Positions 27,044-36,829 are shown, counted from the stretch's first letter. The stretch is DNA of 64,000 nt from Octadecabacter sp. SW4 (GCF_008065155.1 NZ_CP042819.1:1426001-1490000); one strand, 5' to 3'. Notes: generated from the sequence alone by a model not told the origin. Made by a program: numbers and translations.

Positions 27044-28711
27044 CTAGGCGGCGATGCCCATCTTATAAAGCTGGGGCAGATAGGCGATGTGCATTTCCAT
27101 GCCCACGAAACCCGGCTTGGCGTGGCGATAAAGCGACCGCCAGTAAGGCTGGAGCGTGACACCCTCGTCGCGCATGATCGTCTGCAGTTGGGCCATCACT
27201 TCACTGCGCGCCCCGGCATCGGCAATCGCGTTTGCCTGATCCAGCAGGGCATCGAATTCAGCGTTGGCGAACGCCGCTTCGTTCCATGCCTCGCCCGAGC
27301 GATAGGCCAGACCAAGGATCTGGGTGCCAAGCGGGCGGTGGTTCCAGTTGGTCGAGGAGAAGGGATACTTCGTCCAGTCGTTCCAGAACGTGCTGCCCGG
27401 GATGATCGTGCGCTTGATGTTGAACCCGGCGTCGCGCAGCTGGGCTGCAACGGCATCGGTCGTGTTCTTGCGCCAGTCATCATCAATCGAGGAAATCTCG
27501 AACTCGAAATCGGCCATGCCGGCCTCTTGCAGCAGGGCCAGGGCGCCTGCGGGATCGTAATCCAGCGCTGGCACATCGGCGTATTCGGGATGCATCGGAC
27601 CCACGTGCTGGTTCTTGGCAACCACACCGCGGTTGGCATAGCCCAGCTCAAGGCAGACCTCGTTGTTGACGGCCATCGCGATGGCGCGGCGCACGCGCAC
27701 ATCTTCATAGGGTTTGACGCCGTTAACCTCGGCTTGCTGGTTGGGACGGATGACGATGGTCGCGCCAGAGGCGACTTCGGAACCTTCCCAGCCGATACCT
27801 TCGACAACATCGACGAAATCACCGACGGTTTCATAGAATACGTCCACCTCGTCGGAGGCCGCAGCGGCGACCCAGGCCGAAGGATCCGTGCCGTAATCGA
27901 TGAATTCGATACGGTCCAGATAGGCGCCTTTGCCGGCGGCGTAGCCCCACCATTCATGGCCTTCGTTGCGCACCAACACGGCCTTGACGCCCACTTCCAT
28001 GCTTTCAGGAAGATAGGGACCAGTGCCAATCGGGTTGCCAAGCATATCATCGGCGTTGTGGCTGGCGTGATAGATCGCAGCCGGATAATCGGACATGCCC
28101 GCAATCAGGGTGATGTCGGATTTTGGCAGGTTCAACTGCACGGTGTGGCTGTCGGTAACCACGATGCTGCCCTCGATCGCCTGACCGCTGTCAGCGTCGA
28201 TCAGCGCCGCAAAACGGCCCGCCATCGAGTTGCCTTCGGCGGCGCTGTCACACCAGTCGGTGATCACGCGGGCCACGTCTTCGGCAGTGAAATCGTCGCC
28301 GTTGTTCCACTTGACGCCCTGACGGACATTCAACGTGTATTGGGTGGCATCGTCGTTGACGTCCCAGCTTTCCAGCAACATCGGCTCGAACGAACCGTCG
28401 CTGTTGTATTCAACCAGATATTCTATCCAGCCGGACGTGATATAAGCGATCTGGGTCCAGTCAAATGTGCGCGGATCCTTTAGGGCGCGGACTTCGATCT
28501 GCATGCGGATCGTGCCGCCCTGTTGGGCGTGGGCGGCGGCCTGCACGGGGGCGGACAGCCCCAGCATGCCGTATGCCGCTGCCGTAGTGACGCCAAGCGC
28601 GGTTGTGCGGGCCAGAAATTCGCGGCGGCTGAGTTTTCCAGCCTTGGCGTCGCGCGTGTAGATTTCGGCGGCAGGATGCACGGGCTTGCCGGAAAGGGTT
28701 AGGTGCGTCAT
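27044..28711 (-). CDS. Peptide-type ABC importer substrate-binding protein (SBP_bac_5), Tat-exported
   Basis: A 555-residue periplasmic binding protein of the DppA/OppA cluster. A Tat signal is visible (KLSRREFLARTTALGVT, about residues 28-44), then AQQGGTIRMQIEV and the family motifs LLESWDVNDDATQYTLNVRQGVKWNNGDDFTAEDV. The start at 28711 follows a GGGAG ribosome site; an in-frame ATG at 28864 is too far upstream. First gene of the importer operon. The substrate is not readable from sequence; peptides are the default for the family, but opines, sugars and other small molecules are also known. Confidence 0.92.
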   Translation of the reverse strand: MTHLTLSGKPVHPAAEIYTRDAKAGKLSRREFLARTTALGVTTAAAYGMLGLSAPVQAAAHAQQGGTIRMQIEVRALKDPRTFDWTQIAYITSGWIEYLVEYNSDGSFEPMLLESWDVNDDATQYTLNVRQGVKWNNGDDFTAEDVARVITDWCDSAAEGNSMAGRFAALIDADSGQAIEGSIVVTDSHTVQLNLPKSDITLIAGMSDYPAAIYHASHNADDMLGNPIGTGPYLPESMEVGVKAVLVRNEGHEWWGYAAGKGAYLDRIEFIDYGTDPSAWVAAAASDEVDVFYETVGDFVDVVEGIGWEGSEVASGATIVIRPNQQAEVNGVKPYEDVRVRRAIAMAVNNEVCLELGYANRGVVAKNQHVGPMHPEYADVPALDYDPAGALALLQEAGMADFEFEISSIDDDWRKNTTDAVAAQLRDAGFNIKRTIIPGSTFWNDWTKYPFSSTNWNHRPLGTQILGLAYRSGEAWNEAAFANAEFDALLDQANAIADAGARSEVMAQLQTIMRDEGVTLQPYWRSLYRHAKPGFVGMEMHIAYLPQLYKMGIAA

Positions 28712-28977
28712 TCGTTTCTCCCTGTGACACATTATTTTATCCATGAGTGTCGGGGCGGTTGCAGAAACCGGCTGTCGCCAGTGTTGGCTCCCGCAAATCA
28801 TCCCCCTCATCAGATGCGCATTGCGCACGTTTTTCGGGGTGCGGTCAATGCACGCATTCGGCATTTGACGTCACGTTTGCGACGTTCGCATATAACAAAA
28901 GCGACATCAACCGGTGAGCGGGCCTGATGCTGCGCTGCGGCTTTTCGTGCCGCGATGCAGCGAAGTAGGGCCTTGTT
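28712..28977. promoter_or_regulatory. Regulatory gap between the AraC gene and the ABC importer operon
   Basis: Near the AraC stop a large imperfect hairpin (28929-28961, arms GCTGC...GCAGC and GCGGC...GCCGC) probably ends the araC transcript on the minus strand. Next to it, 28866-28897 is rich in ACGT/TCGC half-sites (GACGTCACGTTTGCGACGTT) around a TATAAC, a plausible binding region for the neighbouring AraC-type regulator. No gene is seen here. Confidence 0.4.
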
Positions 28978-29790
28978 TTACAGGTTAATCAGCTGCCCCA
29001 TCGGCCCCTTGCGTCGGAATTCTGACGGGGTCATACCCGCCTGCGCCTGAAAGCTGCGGGTGAAATAGGCCGCCGAGGCAAAGCCAAGCGCGGCCGCGAT
29101 CTGGCGCACGGGCACCTTGGTCTGGCGCAGCATCATGCGTGCCTCGAACAGGATGCGATCATTGAGCAGGGCCAGCGCTGATTTCCCGCAGCTTGCCTTG
29201 CAGCACCGCGTCAGATGTGTGGGCGTGACGCCCAGCGCGGCGGCGTATTGGGCAACCCCAAGGTGGCGGCGAAAATCCCGCTCGATCAGATCGGTATAGG
29301 CGGCGACCAGTCGCGCGGCGGCGGTGGTGTGGCGGCTGTCGCTGGAGTCATGCATCGCGATCTGGCGTTCAAAGAAGACCGACAGCAGCCCCGCATGATA
29401 ATGTGCGGCCCGCGTATTGCCCGGACGATTGCTTTTTAGCTCGCGTTCCAGGTTGTCAAAAAGCATGGCCAGTTCCTTTTGCTGCACAACATCGCGCAGG
29501 CGCAGGTGCATGCGCGCGGCGGGCCATTCGCTTGCCATCGCCGGGGGAATTGTGACCATCTGCCCGAACACGGTCGGCCCGACCTCGAAACCATACATGG
29601 TATGGGCGGGGATAAAGATCAGATTGTTGGGGCCATAGCCGCTGGTCAATCCTGCCACGGTAATGCGGCCCTGACCCTTGTTGATGAAAATCAGGCGCGG
29701 GCTGGTATGACTGCGCATGGCCTCGGTGCGCCACCGCCCGTGGTGGGCATTCTGGGCGACAGGGGCGAGGGCAAGCGTGGTATCAGGCAT
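28978..29790 (-). CDS. AraC family transcriptional regulator
   Basis: A 270-residue regulator. The N-terminal half (about 20-150) is a cupin-like sensing domain (SPRLIFINKGQGRITVAG, NNLIFIPAHTMYGFEV). The C-terminal AraC-type double helix-turn-helix (about 170-265) contains HLGVAQYAAALGVTPTHLTRCCKASCG and VRQIAAALGFASAAYFTRSFQAQAGMTPSEFRR, the family signature. It is encoded just upstream of the ABC importer operon on the same strand, so it is the likely regulator. The ligand is unknown. Confidence 0.92.
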   Translation of the reverse strand: MPDTTLALAPVAQNAHHGRWRTEAMRSHTSPRLIFINKGQGRITVAGLTSGYGPNNLIFIPAHTMYGFEVGPTVFGQMVTIPPAMASEWPAARMHLRLRDVVQQKELAMLFDNLERELKSNRPGNTRAAHYHAGLLSVFFERQIAMHDSSDSRHTTAAARLVAAYTDLIERDFRRHLGVAQYAAALGVTPTHLTRCCKASCGKSALALLNDRILFEARMMLRQTKVPVRQIAAALGFASAAYFTRSFQAQAGMTPSEFRRKGPMGQLINL

Positions 29791-29892
29791 GATCTGGTCC
29801 CAAATTGCATTTGTGAAACTTTTAACCTATTCTAGCATGAAATCAATCCAAATTTGTTGTAAAGATGCAAGTATTGCGAGTGCCAGTCTGGG

Positions 29893-30765
29893 CTAGTCCG
29901 GCACTGGCAAGGCAATCTGCCGCCAGTCCCGCATCCGTGAGCGCAGCCATGTGCGTTGCCGTTTGGCATAACGACGGCTGGCAATCACCGCAAGTTCCCG
30001 GGCCGCGTCCAGCGAAATTTCGCCACGGATATGGGCAATCAGTTCCGCTGCGCCGATCGCCTTGGCGGACGCATGATCAGGGTTCCAGTGCGGTTCCATC
30101 GCGGCCGCCTCGTCCAGGGCACCGTCGCGGATCATCACATCAAAGCGGCGCGCGATCCGGGCGTTCAGCCAGTCGGGATCGGGCATCATCGCCAGCGCCG
30201 TCACCTGCGACAGCGGCAAGACCGGTGGCGGCGTCATGTCCTGCCAGTCGGCAATAGAGCGCCCGGTGGCCTGTTGCACCTCCCATGCGCGCTGCACGCG
30301 GGCGCGGTTGTTCTGGTCAATCCGGCCCAATGTCACCGGATCAAGCGCGGCCAGCATATCGTTCAGATCCTGCGCATTCGCGCGGTCCCGGACATCTGGC
30401 GGTGTCGCCGGAATATCGGCCAACCCTTGGGTGAGGGCGGCAAAGTTCAGCCCCGTGCCACCCACAATGATGGGCCGCGCGGTGCCTTGCACGAAGGGCG
30501 TCACATCACGCAGCCAATGACCCACCGAATAAGGCGCATCGAACGGCACATGACCGTATAAGGCATGAGGGATGCGGGCTTCGTCCGCCGCATCGGGTCG
30601 CGCGGTCAACACCCGCCAGCCGTCAAACACCTGCAAGGCATCGGCATTGACGATCACCCCGCCGCCGGTTTGCGCAATCTGCAAGGCCAGCGCCGATTTG
30701 CCAGCCGCGGTTGGCCCGAAAATCAACACGGGAACGTCAGGCGGGATCGTGCGCAGGTCAATCAT
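29893..30765 (-). CDS. miaA: tRNA dimethylallyltransferase
   Basis: Adds the dimethylallyl group to A37 of tRNAs reading UNN codons. The 290 residues begin [31 protein letters not shown], with the P-loop GPTAAGKS; then [12 protein letters not shown], the GTGLNF motif, and a C-terminal [15 protein letters not shown] tRNA-binding signature. The start at 30765 places the P-loop at the usual distance; longer in-frame versions overlap the divergent pyrH promoter. Confidence 0.94.
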   Translation of the reverse strand: MIDLRTIPPDVPVLIFGPTAAGKSALALQIAQTGGGVIVNADALQVFDGWRVLTARPDAADEARIPHALYGHVPFDAPYSVGHWLRDVTPFVQGTARPIIVGGTGLNFAALTQGLADIPATPPDVRDRANAQDLNDMLAALDPVTLGRIDQNNRARVQRAWEVQQATGRSIADWQDMTPPPVLPLSQVTALAMMPDPDWLNARIARRFDVMIRDGALDEAAAMEPHWNPDHASAKAIGAAELIAHIRGEISLDAARELAVIASRRYAKRQRTWLRSRMRDWRQIALPVPD

Positions 30766-30883
30766 TGCGGCACCCTTGCAAAGAAACTTGCGGCCCGCCG
30801 TGCAATTCGCCCAACCAGCCATTGAAGTGACCCTCGGTTTGCGACATTTTAGCCCTTGCCGCAACAAACCAAAGGACCCAGCG

Positions 30884-31609
30884 ATGTCAGACGCCGAAAA
30901 AGTCACATTTGAACGGGTCATGCTCAAGATTTCGGGCGAGGCATTGATGGGCGATCAGGGCTTTGGCCTGCACCCGCCCACCGTCGAACGCATCGCCCGC
31001 GAGGTGAAAACCGTTCACGACATGGGCGTCGAGATTTGCATGGTGATCGGCGGCGGCAATATCTTTCGCGGCCTGCAGGGATCGGCACAGGGGATGGAGC
31101 GCACCACGGCCGATTACATGGGCATGCTCGCCACGGTGATGAACGCGCTGGCGATGCAAAGCGCACTTGAGGGGCAGGGCATCCACACCCGCGTCATTTC
31201 CGCGATCCGCATGGATGAGGTCGCCGAACCCTATATTCGTCGCCGCGCGGTGCGCCACCTTGAGAAAAAGCGCGTCTGCATCTTTGCCGCGGGCACCGGC
31301 AACCCCTATTTCACCACCGACACGGCGGCGACCCTGCGCGCCAACGAAATGGCCTGCGAGGCGATCTTCAAAGGCACCAAGGTGGATGGCGTCTATGACA
31401 AGGACCCCGCCAAACACGCCGATGCCAAACGTTACGACACGATCACCTATGACGAGGTGCTGGCCCAGCATCTGGGCGTGATGGATGCCAGCGCCATTGC
31501 GCTGGCGCGGGAAAACAAGCTGCCGATCGTGGTGTTTTCCTTGGATGAGCCGGGCGGATTCAAGGGTATTCTGGACGGCACTGGCACCTTTACCACCGTG
31601 CGCGATTGA
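30884..31609 (+). CDS. pyrH: UMP kinase
   Basis: Phosphorylates UMP to UDP, committing it to pyrimidine nucleotides. 241 residues of the amino-acid kinase fold: [18 protein letters not shown] at the N-terminus, [12 protein letters not shown], the [12 protein letters not shown] loop and [13 protein letters not shown]. Start at 30884 follows AAAGGACC. It opens the pyrH-frr-uppS-cdsA-dxr-rseP-bamA run and diverges from miaA across 118 bp. Confidence 0.96.
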   Translation: MSDAEKVTFERVMLKISGEALMGDQGFGLHPPTVERIAREVKTVHDMGVEICMVIGGGNIFRGLQGSAQGMERTTADYMGMLATVMNALAMQSALEGQGIHTRVISAIRMDEVAEPYIRRRAVRHLEKKRVCIFAAGTGNPYFTTDTAATLRANEMACEAIFKGTKVDGVYDKDPAKHADAKRYDTITYDEVLAQHLGVMDASAIALARENKLPIVVFSLDEPGGFKGILDGTGTFTTVRD

Positions 31610-31651
31610 TGGTCTGACGATCCCTGCGGGGCAGGTATTGCTGGCAAGATG

Positions 31652-31685
31652 AAACGGCGGGTGCCCCCCGCCTCGCGCCGTTTTT
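31652..31685 (+). terminator. Hairpin with U-run after pyrH
   Basis: AACGGCG...CGCCGTTTTT (31653-31685), with a second internal GGCGGG/CCCGCC pairing. It lies 43 bp after the pyrH stop, so frr may have its own promoter in the next 100 bp. Confidence 0.65.
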
Positions 31686-31788
31686 GCGATAACGCGCGCA
31701 AATTTCCGCAAGAACTGCACGGGCGTTCTATACAAATCACCGGTCTTGCAGGTATAGCAGGGCAACACTGGCAAAAAGAGCGCTACTC

Positions 31789-32352
31789 ATGTCCGACGAC
31801 TTTATCCTTGATACCGATGATCTGACCCGCCGCATGGATGGCGCAATCGCCAATCTGCGCACCGAATTTGCGTCGCTTCGCACCGGGCGCGCGTCGTCCT
31901 CGATGCTGGAACCGGTGATGGTGGATGCTTATGGCGCGCTGACGCCGATCAATCAGGTCGGCACCGTCAACGTCCCCGAGCCGCGCATGGTCACGATCAA
32001 CGTCTGGGACAAGGGCCTCGTCGGCAAGGTTGAAAAGGCGATCCGCGAAAGCGGGCTGGGGATCAACCCGCAGCTGAACGGCACGATCATCATGCTGCCG
32101 ATCCCCGAACTCAACGAAGAACGCCGCCGCGAATTGACCAAGGTCGCAGGCCAATACGCCGAACATGCCCGCGTGTCGGTGCGCAACGTGCGCCGTGACG
32201 GGATGGACCAGATCAAAAAGGCCAAGGGTGATGGCCTGTCCGAGGACGACCAGAAGCTTTGGGAGGACGAGGTGCAGGAGTTGACCGACGCCTATATCAA
32301 ACAAATCGACGACAACCTCGACACCAAGCAAGCCGAGATCATGCAGGTTTGA
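31789..32352 (+). CDS. frr: Ribosome recycling factor
   Basis: Splits post-termination ribosomes together with EF-G. The 187-residue length is standard, with the two-domain RRF pattern: [27 protein letters not shown] near the N-terminus, then the hinge and helices [24 protein letters not shown] and [17 protein letters not shown]. The stop is immediately followed by the first copy of the 64-bp tandem repeat. Confidence 0.97.
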   Translation: MSDDFILDTDDLTRRMDGAIANLRTEFASLRTGRASSSMLEPVMVDAYGALTPINQVGTVNVPEPRMVTINVWDKGLVGKVEKAIRESGLGINPQLNGTIIMLPIPELNEERRRELTKVAGQYAEHARVSVRNVRRDGMDQIKKAKGDGLSEDDQKLWEDEVQELTDAYIKQIDDNLDTKQAEIMQV

Positions 32353-32487
32353 TCCGGCAATCTTGAAAAGGTCCAGTGGACCTTTTCGCCGGATCAAAGG
32401 GCGGAGCCCCGGAAAGTCCGGCAATCTTGAAAAGGTCCAGTGGACCTTTTCGCCGGATCAAAGGGCGGAGCCCCGGAAAGTCCGGCA
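32353..32487. repeat. Perfect 64-bp tandem repeat with internal palindrome between frr and uppS
   Basis: Two identical 64-bp units (32353-32416 and 32417-32480), then 7 bp of a third. Each unit contains a 23-nt palindrome with 11-bp arms (GAAAAGGTCCA/TGGACCTTTTC around one base), nested inside TCCGGC/GCCGGA, and ends in GGGCGGAGCCCC. On RNA each would fold into a strong hairpin. The first unit overlaps the frr stop codon. It resembles a REP/ERIC-type intergenic palindrome that has been duplicated. Confidence 0.9.
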
Positions 32488-32541
32488 GCAAAAGGCGCAA
32501 GCCCAAAGGGACGCGCCAAGACGGTAACCAGGAGGCTGGGT

Positions 32542-33264
32542 ATGGCCAAGGACGCACAACAGGCAGGCCCGCGCCACGTCGCCATTATCATGGACGGCAA
32601 CGGCCGCTGGGCGACCCAGCGCGGGCGGCCCCGGTTGTTTGGCCACCACGCGGGCGCAAAACGTGTGCGCGATATCGTCGAAAGCTGCCCTGATCTGGGC
32701 GTCAAATACCTGACCATTTTCGCCTTCTCGACCGAAAACTGGAAACGCACCCAGACCGAAGTCGCCGGTCTGATGAAGCTGTTTCGCCGCTACATCGAGC
32801 GCGAGGCGCAGGCCCTGCTGAAAAACGGTGTGCGGGTCCGGTTCATCGGGGATCGTGTGCGTCTGGATGACAAACTGGTCGCGCTGATGGACGAACTGGA
32901 ACTGCTCACGGCGGGCAATGATCGCGTGCATCTGACCGTCGCCATCAACTACGGCGGGCGCGATGAAGTCACCCGCGCCGCCAAGCGCCTTGCCTATGAC
33001 ATCGAGCAGGGCAGGTTGACCCACAAGGATGTTGATGCCGAAACATTGGCAAAATACCTTGATACCCACGTGTTGCCCGACCCCGATCTGGTCATCCGCA
33101 CCAGTGGCGAGGCGCGGGTCAGCAACTTTCTGCTTTGGCAGACCGCCTATAGCGAATACGAATTCGTCGATACGCTGTGGCCCGATTTTACACCGCAGGA
33201 ATTTGCCAGGGTGCTGGCAAGTTTCAGCGCCCGAGATCGCCGGTTTGGCGGGGTAAAGGCCTGA
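32542..33264 (+). CDS. uppS: Undecaprenyl diphosphate synthase (UppS)
   Basis: Cis-prenyltransferase that makes the C55 lipid carrier for peptidoglycan and O-antigen. 240 residues with HVAIIMDGNGRWA (catalytic Asp), GHHAGAKRVRDI, FAFSTENWKR, and the C-terminal RTSGEARVSNFLLWQTAYSEYEF. The start at 32542 follows a GGAGG ribosome site; in-frame sequence upstream of it is only read-through of the 64-bp repeat. Confidence 0.96.
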   Translation: MAKDAQQAGPRHVAIIMDGNGRWATQRGRPRLFGHHAGAKRVRDIVESCPDLGVKYLTIFAFSTENWKRTQTEVAGLMKLFRRYIEREAQALLKNGVRVRFIGDRVRLDDKLVALMDELELLTAGNDRVHLTVAINYGGRDEVTRAAKRLAYDIEQGRLTHKDVDAETLAKYLDTHVLPDPDLVIRTSGEARVSNFLLWQTAYSEYEFVDTLWPDFTPQEFARVLASFSARDRRFGGVKA

Positions 33265-33265
33265 T

Positions 33266-34078
33266 ATGACAGACAAGCCTGCAATCGATCCCGGCAAATG
33301 GGGGGATCTGACGGTGCGCCTTGCGTCGGGTGCGGCGATGGCCGTGATCGGGGTTGGCGCCATCATCGCGGGGGGCATCTGGTTCCAGATGCTGGCGGTG
33401 TTTGTCACCGCCGTCATGGTCTGGGAGTTGTGGAAGATGATCCGCCCCGAGGCCGCGACCTCGGGGATGTTGCTGGCCGCCGCCGTCGCCAGCATCCTGT
33501 CCGCGCAGGTCTTTGGCCCGACCGAAAGTTACGAATTTCTGGCGTTGTTTCTGGTCGTGCCGATCATCGGTGCGCTGGCCTTGCCCCATGAACGCCTGAC
33601 CTTCTTTGTCTTTGCCCTCGCGATCCAGATCGCGGGCTGGGGGCTGGTGCACTTCCGCATCGATTTTGGCTTTACCTGGCTGCTGTGGCTGGTTCTTGTG
33701 GTGATCGTCACCGATATTTTCGGCTATTTTGCCGGGCGGATGCTGGGCGGCCCGAAGTTCTGGCCCAAGGTCAGCCCGAAAAAGACCTGGAGCGGGACCG
33801 TCGCGGGTTGGCTTGCGGCGGCTGTCGTTGGCCTGATTTTCATGCAGTTCACCAATGCCACCTCGCTTATCATCCCGATTTCGATGGTCCTGTCATTCGC
33901 AGGCCAGATGGGGGATATCGGCGAAAGCGCCCTGAAACGCCGGATGAAGGTCAAGGACAGTTCAACCCTGATTCCGGGGCATGGCGGGCTGTTTGACCGC
34001 TTTGATGCGCTGCTGGGGGCCTCGCTGTTCATGCTGGCCCTGGCCGATCTGTTCAATGTGCCCGGGGTCGCCTTTTGA
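33266..34078 (+). CDS. cdsA: Phosphatidate cytidylyltransferase
   Basis: Makes CDP-diacylglycerol, the precursor of all phospholipid head groups. A 270-residue membrane protein with about seven transmembrane helices. The CDS signature lies near the C-terminus: SFAGQMGDIGESALKRRMKVKDSS and PGHGGLFDRFDALLGA. It starts 1 bp after uppS and shares its stop with the dxr start (TGATG). Confidence 0.94.
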   Translation: MTDKPAIDPGKWGDLTVRLASGAAMAVIGVGAIIAGGIWFQMLAVFVTAVMVWELWKMIRPEAATSGMLLAAAVASILSAQVFGPTESYEFLALFLVVPIIGALALPHERLTFFVFALAIQIAGWGLVHFRIDFGFTWLLWLVLVVIVTDIFGYFAGRMLGGPKFWPKVSPKKTWSGTVAGWLAAAVVGLIFMQFTNATSLIIPISMVLSFAGQMGDIGESALKRRMKVKDSSTLIPGHGGLFDRFDALLGASLFMLALADLFNVPGVAF

Positions 34079-35250
34079 TGCGACGGATCAGCATTCTGGG
34101 CGCGACCGGATCCATCGGGCAAAGCACCATCGACCTGATCAAGCGCGATCGCGACGCCTATGATGTGGTGGCGCTGACGGGTGGGCGCAATGTGGCGCAA
34201 TTAGCAAATGATGCCATAGCCTTGCAGGCCGAAGTTGCAGTGATTTCCGATGAAAGCCAATACGGCGCGCTGCGCGATGCGTTGGCCGGTAGCGGCGTTG
34301 TGGCGGCCAGTGGCGCGCGCGCCTTGCAAGAGGCGGCAAGCAGACCCGCCGACTGGATCATGTCGGCGATTGTCGGGGCGGCTGGCCTGCCGCCGGGACT
34401 TGAGGCACTGAAACACGGCACGACGCTTGCTCTGGCCAACAAGGAATCTCTGGTCACGGCCGGCCCGATCCTGATGCAGCGCGCAGCGGATCACGGCGCG
34501 CGCGTTCTGCCGGTTGACAGCGAACATTCGGGTATCTTTCAGGCGTTGATCGGCGAGGATATCGCCACGGTGGAACGCATCATCATCACCGCAAGCGGTG
34601 GTGCCTTTCGCGATCATCCGCTGGACAGGCTTAATGATGTAACGGTGGCGCAGGCCTCGTGCCATCCCAATTGGGACATGGGCCAGCGGATCACGATCGA
34701 CAGCGCGTCCATGTTCAACAAGGCGCTTGAACTTGTTGAAACCAAGGAGTTTTTCGGCGTTCGCAGTGACCAGATTGAAACCATCGTTCACCCCGAAAGC
34801 CTGATTCACGCGCTGGTCGGGTTCAACGATGGTGCGCTGATGGCCCACGTCGGCCCGCCCGACATGCGCCACGCCATCGGCTATGCGCTACATTGGCCAG
34901 ACCGGCGCGCGTTGCCGGTCGACCGCCTTGATCTGGCGCAGATCGGTCAGTTGAATTTCCGCGCGCCCGATCCGGCCCGCTATCCCGCGCTGGCGCTTGC
35001 GCGGCGCGTGATGGAGGAGGGCGGCCTGGCCGGTGCCGCCTTCAACGCCGCCAAGGAACGCGCGCTTGATGCCTTTATCGCGGGCGAGATCGGCTTTATG
35101 GACATGGCGCGCGTGGTTTGTGTGACATTGGACAAAATGTCGGCCCGGGACGGGCTGCAAAATGCCACGATGACACTAGATACGGTATTGGACATCGACA
35201 GGCTGGCCCGCATCCGCGCGGGTGAAGCAATAAAAATGACAGGACACTAA
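34078..35250 (+). CDS. dxr: 1-deoxy-D-xylulose-5-phosphate reductoisomerase
   Basis: Converts DXP to MEP with NADPH, the committed step of the MEP isoprenoid route that feeds uppS. 390 residues with the NADPH-binding ISILGATGSIGQSTIDLI, the substrate/metal region LPVDSEHSGIFQAL and ASGGAFRDHP, and HPNWDMGQRITIDSASMFNKALE. I take ATG 34078 as the start; one codon upstream is a TTG. Confidence 0.96.
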   Translation: MRRISILGATGSIGQSTIDLIKRDRDAYDVVALTGGRNVAQLANDAIALQAEVAVISDESQYGALRDALAGSGVVAASGARALQEAASRPADWIMSAIVGAAGLPPGLEALKHGTTLALANKESLVTAGPILMQRAADHGARVLPVDSEHSGIFQALIGEDIATVERIIITASGGAFRDHPLDRLNDVTVAQASCHPNWDMGQRITIDSASMFNKALELVETKEFFGVRSDQIETIVHPESLIHALVGFNDGALMAHVGPPDMRHAIGYALHWPDRRALPVDRLDLAQIGQLNFRAPDPARYPALALARRVMEEGGLAGAAFNAAKERALDAFIAGEIGFMDMARVVCVTLDKMSARDGLQNATMTLDTVLDIDRLARIRAGEAIKMTGH

Positions 35251-35254
35251 GACT

Positions 35255-36583
35255 TTGGACATCACCCAGATCCTCCCGCAGTTTGGCAGTGCGGCCTTTA
35301 CCATCGTAGCCTTCATCGTCGCGCTGTCGATCATCGTGGCGATCCACGAATACGGCCACTACATCGTCGGGCGCTGGTCGGGCATCCATGCCGAAGTGTT
35401 CAGCCTTGGATTTGGTCCGGTGGTCTATTCCCGCGTTGATAAACACGGCACCCGTTGGCAGATCGCGGCCCTGCCGTTTGGCGGATATGTGAAATTTCTG
35501 GGCGATGCCAATGCTGCCAGCGTTGGTGCGGCCGAAGGGGCCGAGCCGGGGCGCAACACCATGCTGGGTGCCCCGCTCTGGGCGCGCGCGGCCACTGTTG
35601 CGGCGGGTCCGGTGTTCAATTTCATCTTGTCTGTGCTGATTTTTGGCGCGGTGATGATGGTTGATGGGCGCGCGTCCGATCCGCTGACATTGGACGAATC
35701 GCGCGCCCTGCCACCCTCTTATGCGATGGATCTGGAACCGGGCGATGCGATCTTGTCGATCGCCGGGCTGGAAACGCCGGAACTGGCTGATTTCGAAGGC
35801 TATATCGCCAGCCTGCCGGTTGAACCCACCTTGGATTACCGCGTGTTGCGCGACGGCACGGAAATGACCGTGCAAGGGCCATATCCCTATCCGGCGATGA
35901 TTTTGGCGCTGAACCCGCAATCGGCCGCCTATGACATCGAGATGAAGGTCGGCGACGTGATCACGGCGATTGATGGCACCCCGATCTTTGCCTTTGACCA
36001 GCTCAAGGCGGCGGTTGCCGGGTCAGACGGGCGCCCCTTGATGGCCACGGTCTGGCGTGACGGCGCGTTGATCGATTTTACGCTGGCCCCGCGCAGCGTT
36101 GATCTTCCATCGCCCGAGGGTGGTTTCGAGACCCGTTACCTGATTGGCGTTACCGGCGGGCTGTTCTTTGAAGCGCAGACCGAGGTCGTCGGTCCCTGGG
36201 CCGCCACGAGGGCCGCGATCGCGCAGGTCTGGTTTATCATGAAATCGTCCCTGTCGGGCCTGTGGCACATGATCACCGGCGCGATTTCGTCGTGCAACCT
36301 GTCCGGCCCGATCGGCATTGCCCAGACCAGCGGCGCAATGGCCAGTCAGGGTGCCAGCAGCTTTATCTGGTTCGTGGCGGTGCTGTCGACGGCCGTGGGG
36401 CTGCTGAACCTGTTTCCGATCCCTGTGCTGGACGGTGGGCACCTTGTGTTTCACGCCTACGAGGCCGTCACCGGCAAGATGCCAAGTGACGGTGCCCTGC
36501 GGGTTCTGATGGCCATCGGCCTGTCGCTGATCCTGGCGCTGATGGTCTTTGCCGTCGCCAATGATCTGTTCCTTTGCCCCTAA
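35255..36583 (+). CDS. rseP: RseP family site-2 protease
   Basis: Intramembrane zinc protease that cleaves anti-sigma factors and signal-peptide remnants. 442 residues. The first transmembrane helix carries the zinc motif HEYGH (about 32-36); a PDZ-type domain fills about 125-290 with EVKYG-like second repeat material; the third zinc ligand is in NLFPIPVLDGGHL near residue 392. The start codon is TTG at 35255, four bases after dxr; no ATG fits. It lies between dxr and bamA, the usual order in this group. Confidence 0.94.
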   Translation: MDITQILPQFGSAAFTIVAFIVALSIIVAIHEYGHYIVGRWSGIHAEVFSLGFGPVVYSRVDKHGTRWQIAALPFGGYVKFLGDANAASVGAAEGAEPGRNTMLGAPLWARAATVAAGPVFNFILSVLIFGAVMMVDGRASDPLTLDESRALPPSYAMDLEPGDAILSIAGLETPELADFEGYIASLPVEPTLDYRVLRDGTEMTVQGPYPYPAMILALNPQSAAYDIEMKVGDVITAIDGTPIFAFDQLKAAVAGSDGRPLMATVWRDGALIDFTLAPRSVDLPSPEGGFETRYLIGVTGGLFFEAQTEVVGPWAATRAAIAQVWFIMKSSLSGLWHMITGAISSCNLSGPIGIAQTSGAMASQGASSFIWFVAVLSTAVGLLNLFPIPVLDGGHLVFHAYEAVTGKMPSDGALRVLMAIGLSLILALMVFAVANDLFLCP

Positions 36584-36662
36584 GGTTTCGTGAACGTGCC
36601 ACCAATTCGCCACATTTGATGGGCAGGGTGGCACGGAACGAGCACGTAAAAGGGGTCTTGCC

Positions 36663-36800
36663 ATGCAGACCATTGCATCAGGTTATCGCGGATTGTCGCT
36701 GTTGATTGATATCAACTGGGACCGTTTGCTGTATCTTGCGACCATCATTGGCGCGCTTTGGGCCGGTGCCTTTTTCGGCTCCATGTATTTCCCCGGCTAA
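36663..36800 (+). CDS. Small single-span membrane protein (45 aa)
   Basis: A short open frame with a clear AAAAGGGG ribosome site 8 bp upstream. It encodes a mixed N-terminus (MQTIASGYRGLSLLIDINWD), one transmembrane helix (LLYLATIIGALWAGAFFG) and a 5-residue tail. Codon choice matches the neighbours and a terminator-like hairpin follows. Not recognised beyond its position between rseP and bamA; possibly a small partner of the envelope machinery. Confidence 0.6.
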   Translation: MQTIASGYRGLSLLIDINWDRLLYLATIIGALWAGAFFGSMYFPG

Positions 36801-36829
36801 GCCGCAATCATCATCACTGATCCGACCGG

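Noticed and set aside
32376..32693. Open frame across the 64-bp repeats into uppS
   Set aside because: It only exists because the repeat lacks stop codons in one frame; uppS has a clear GGAGG site and start at 32542.
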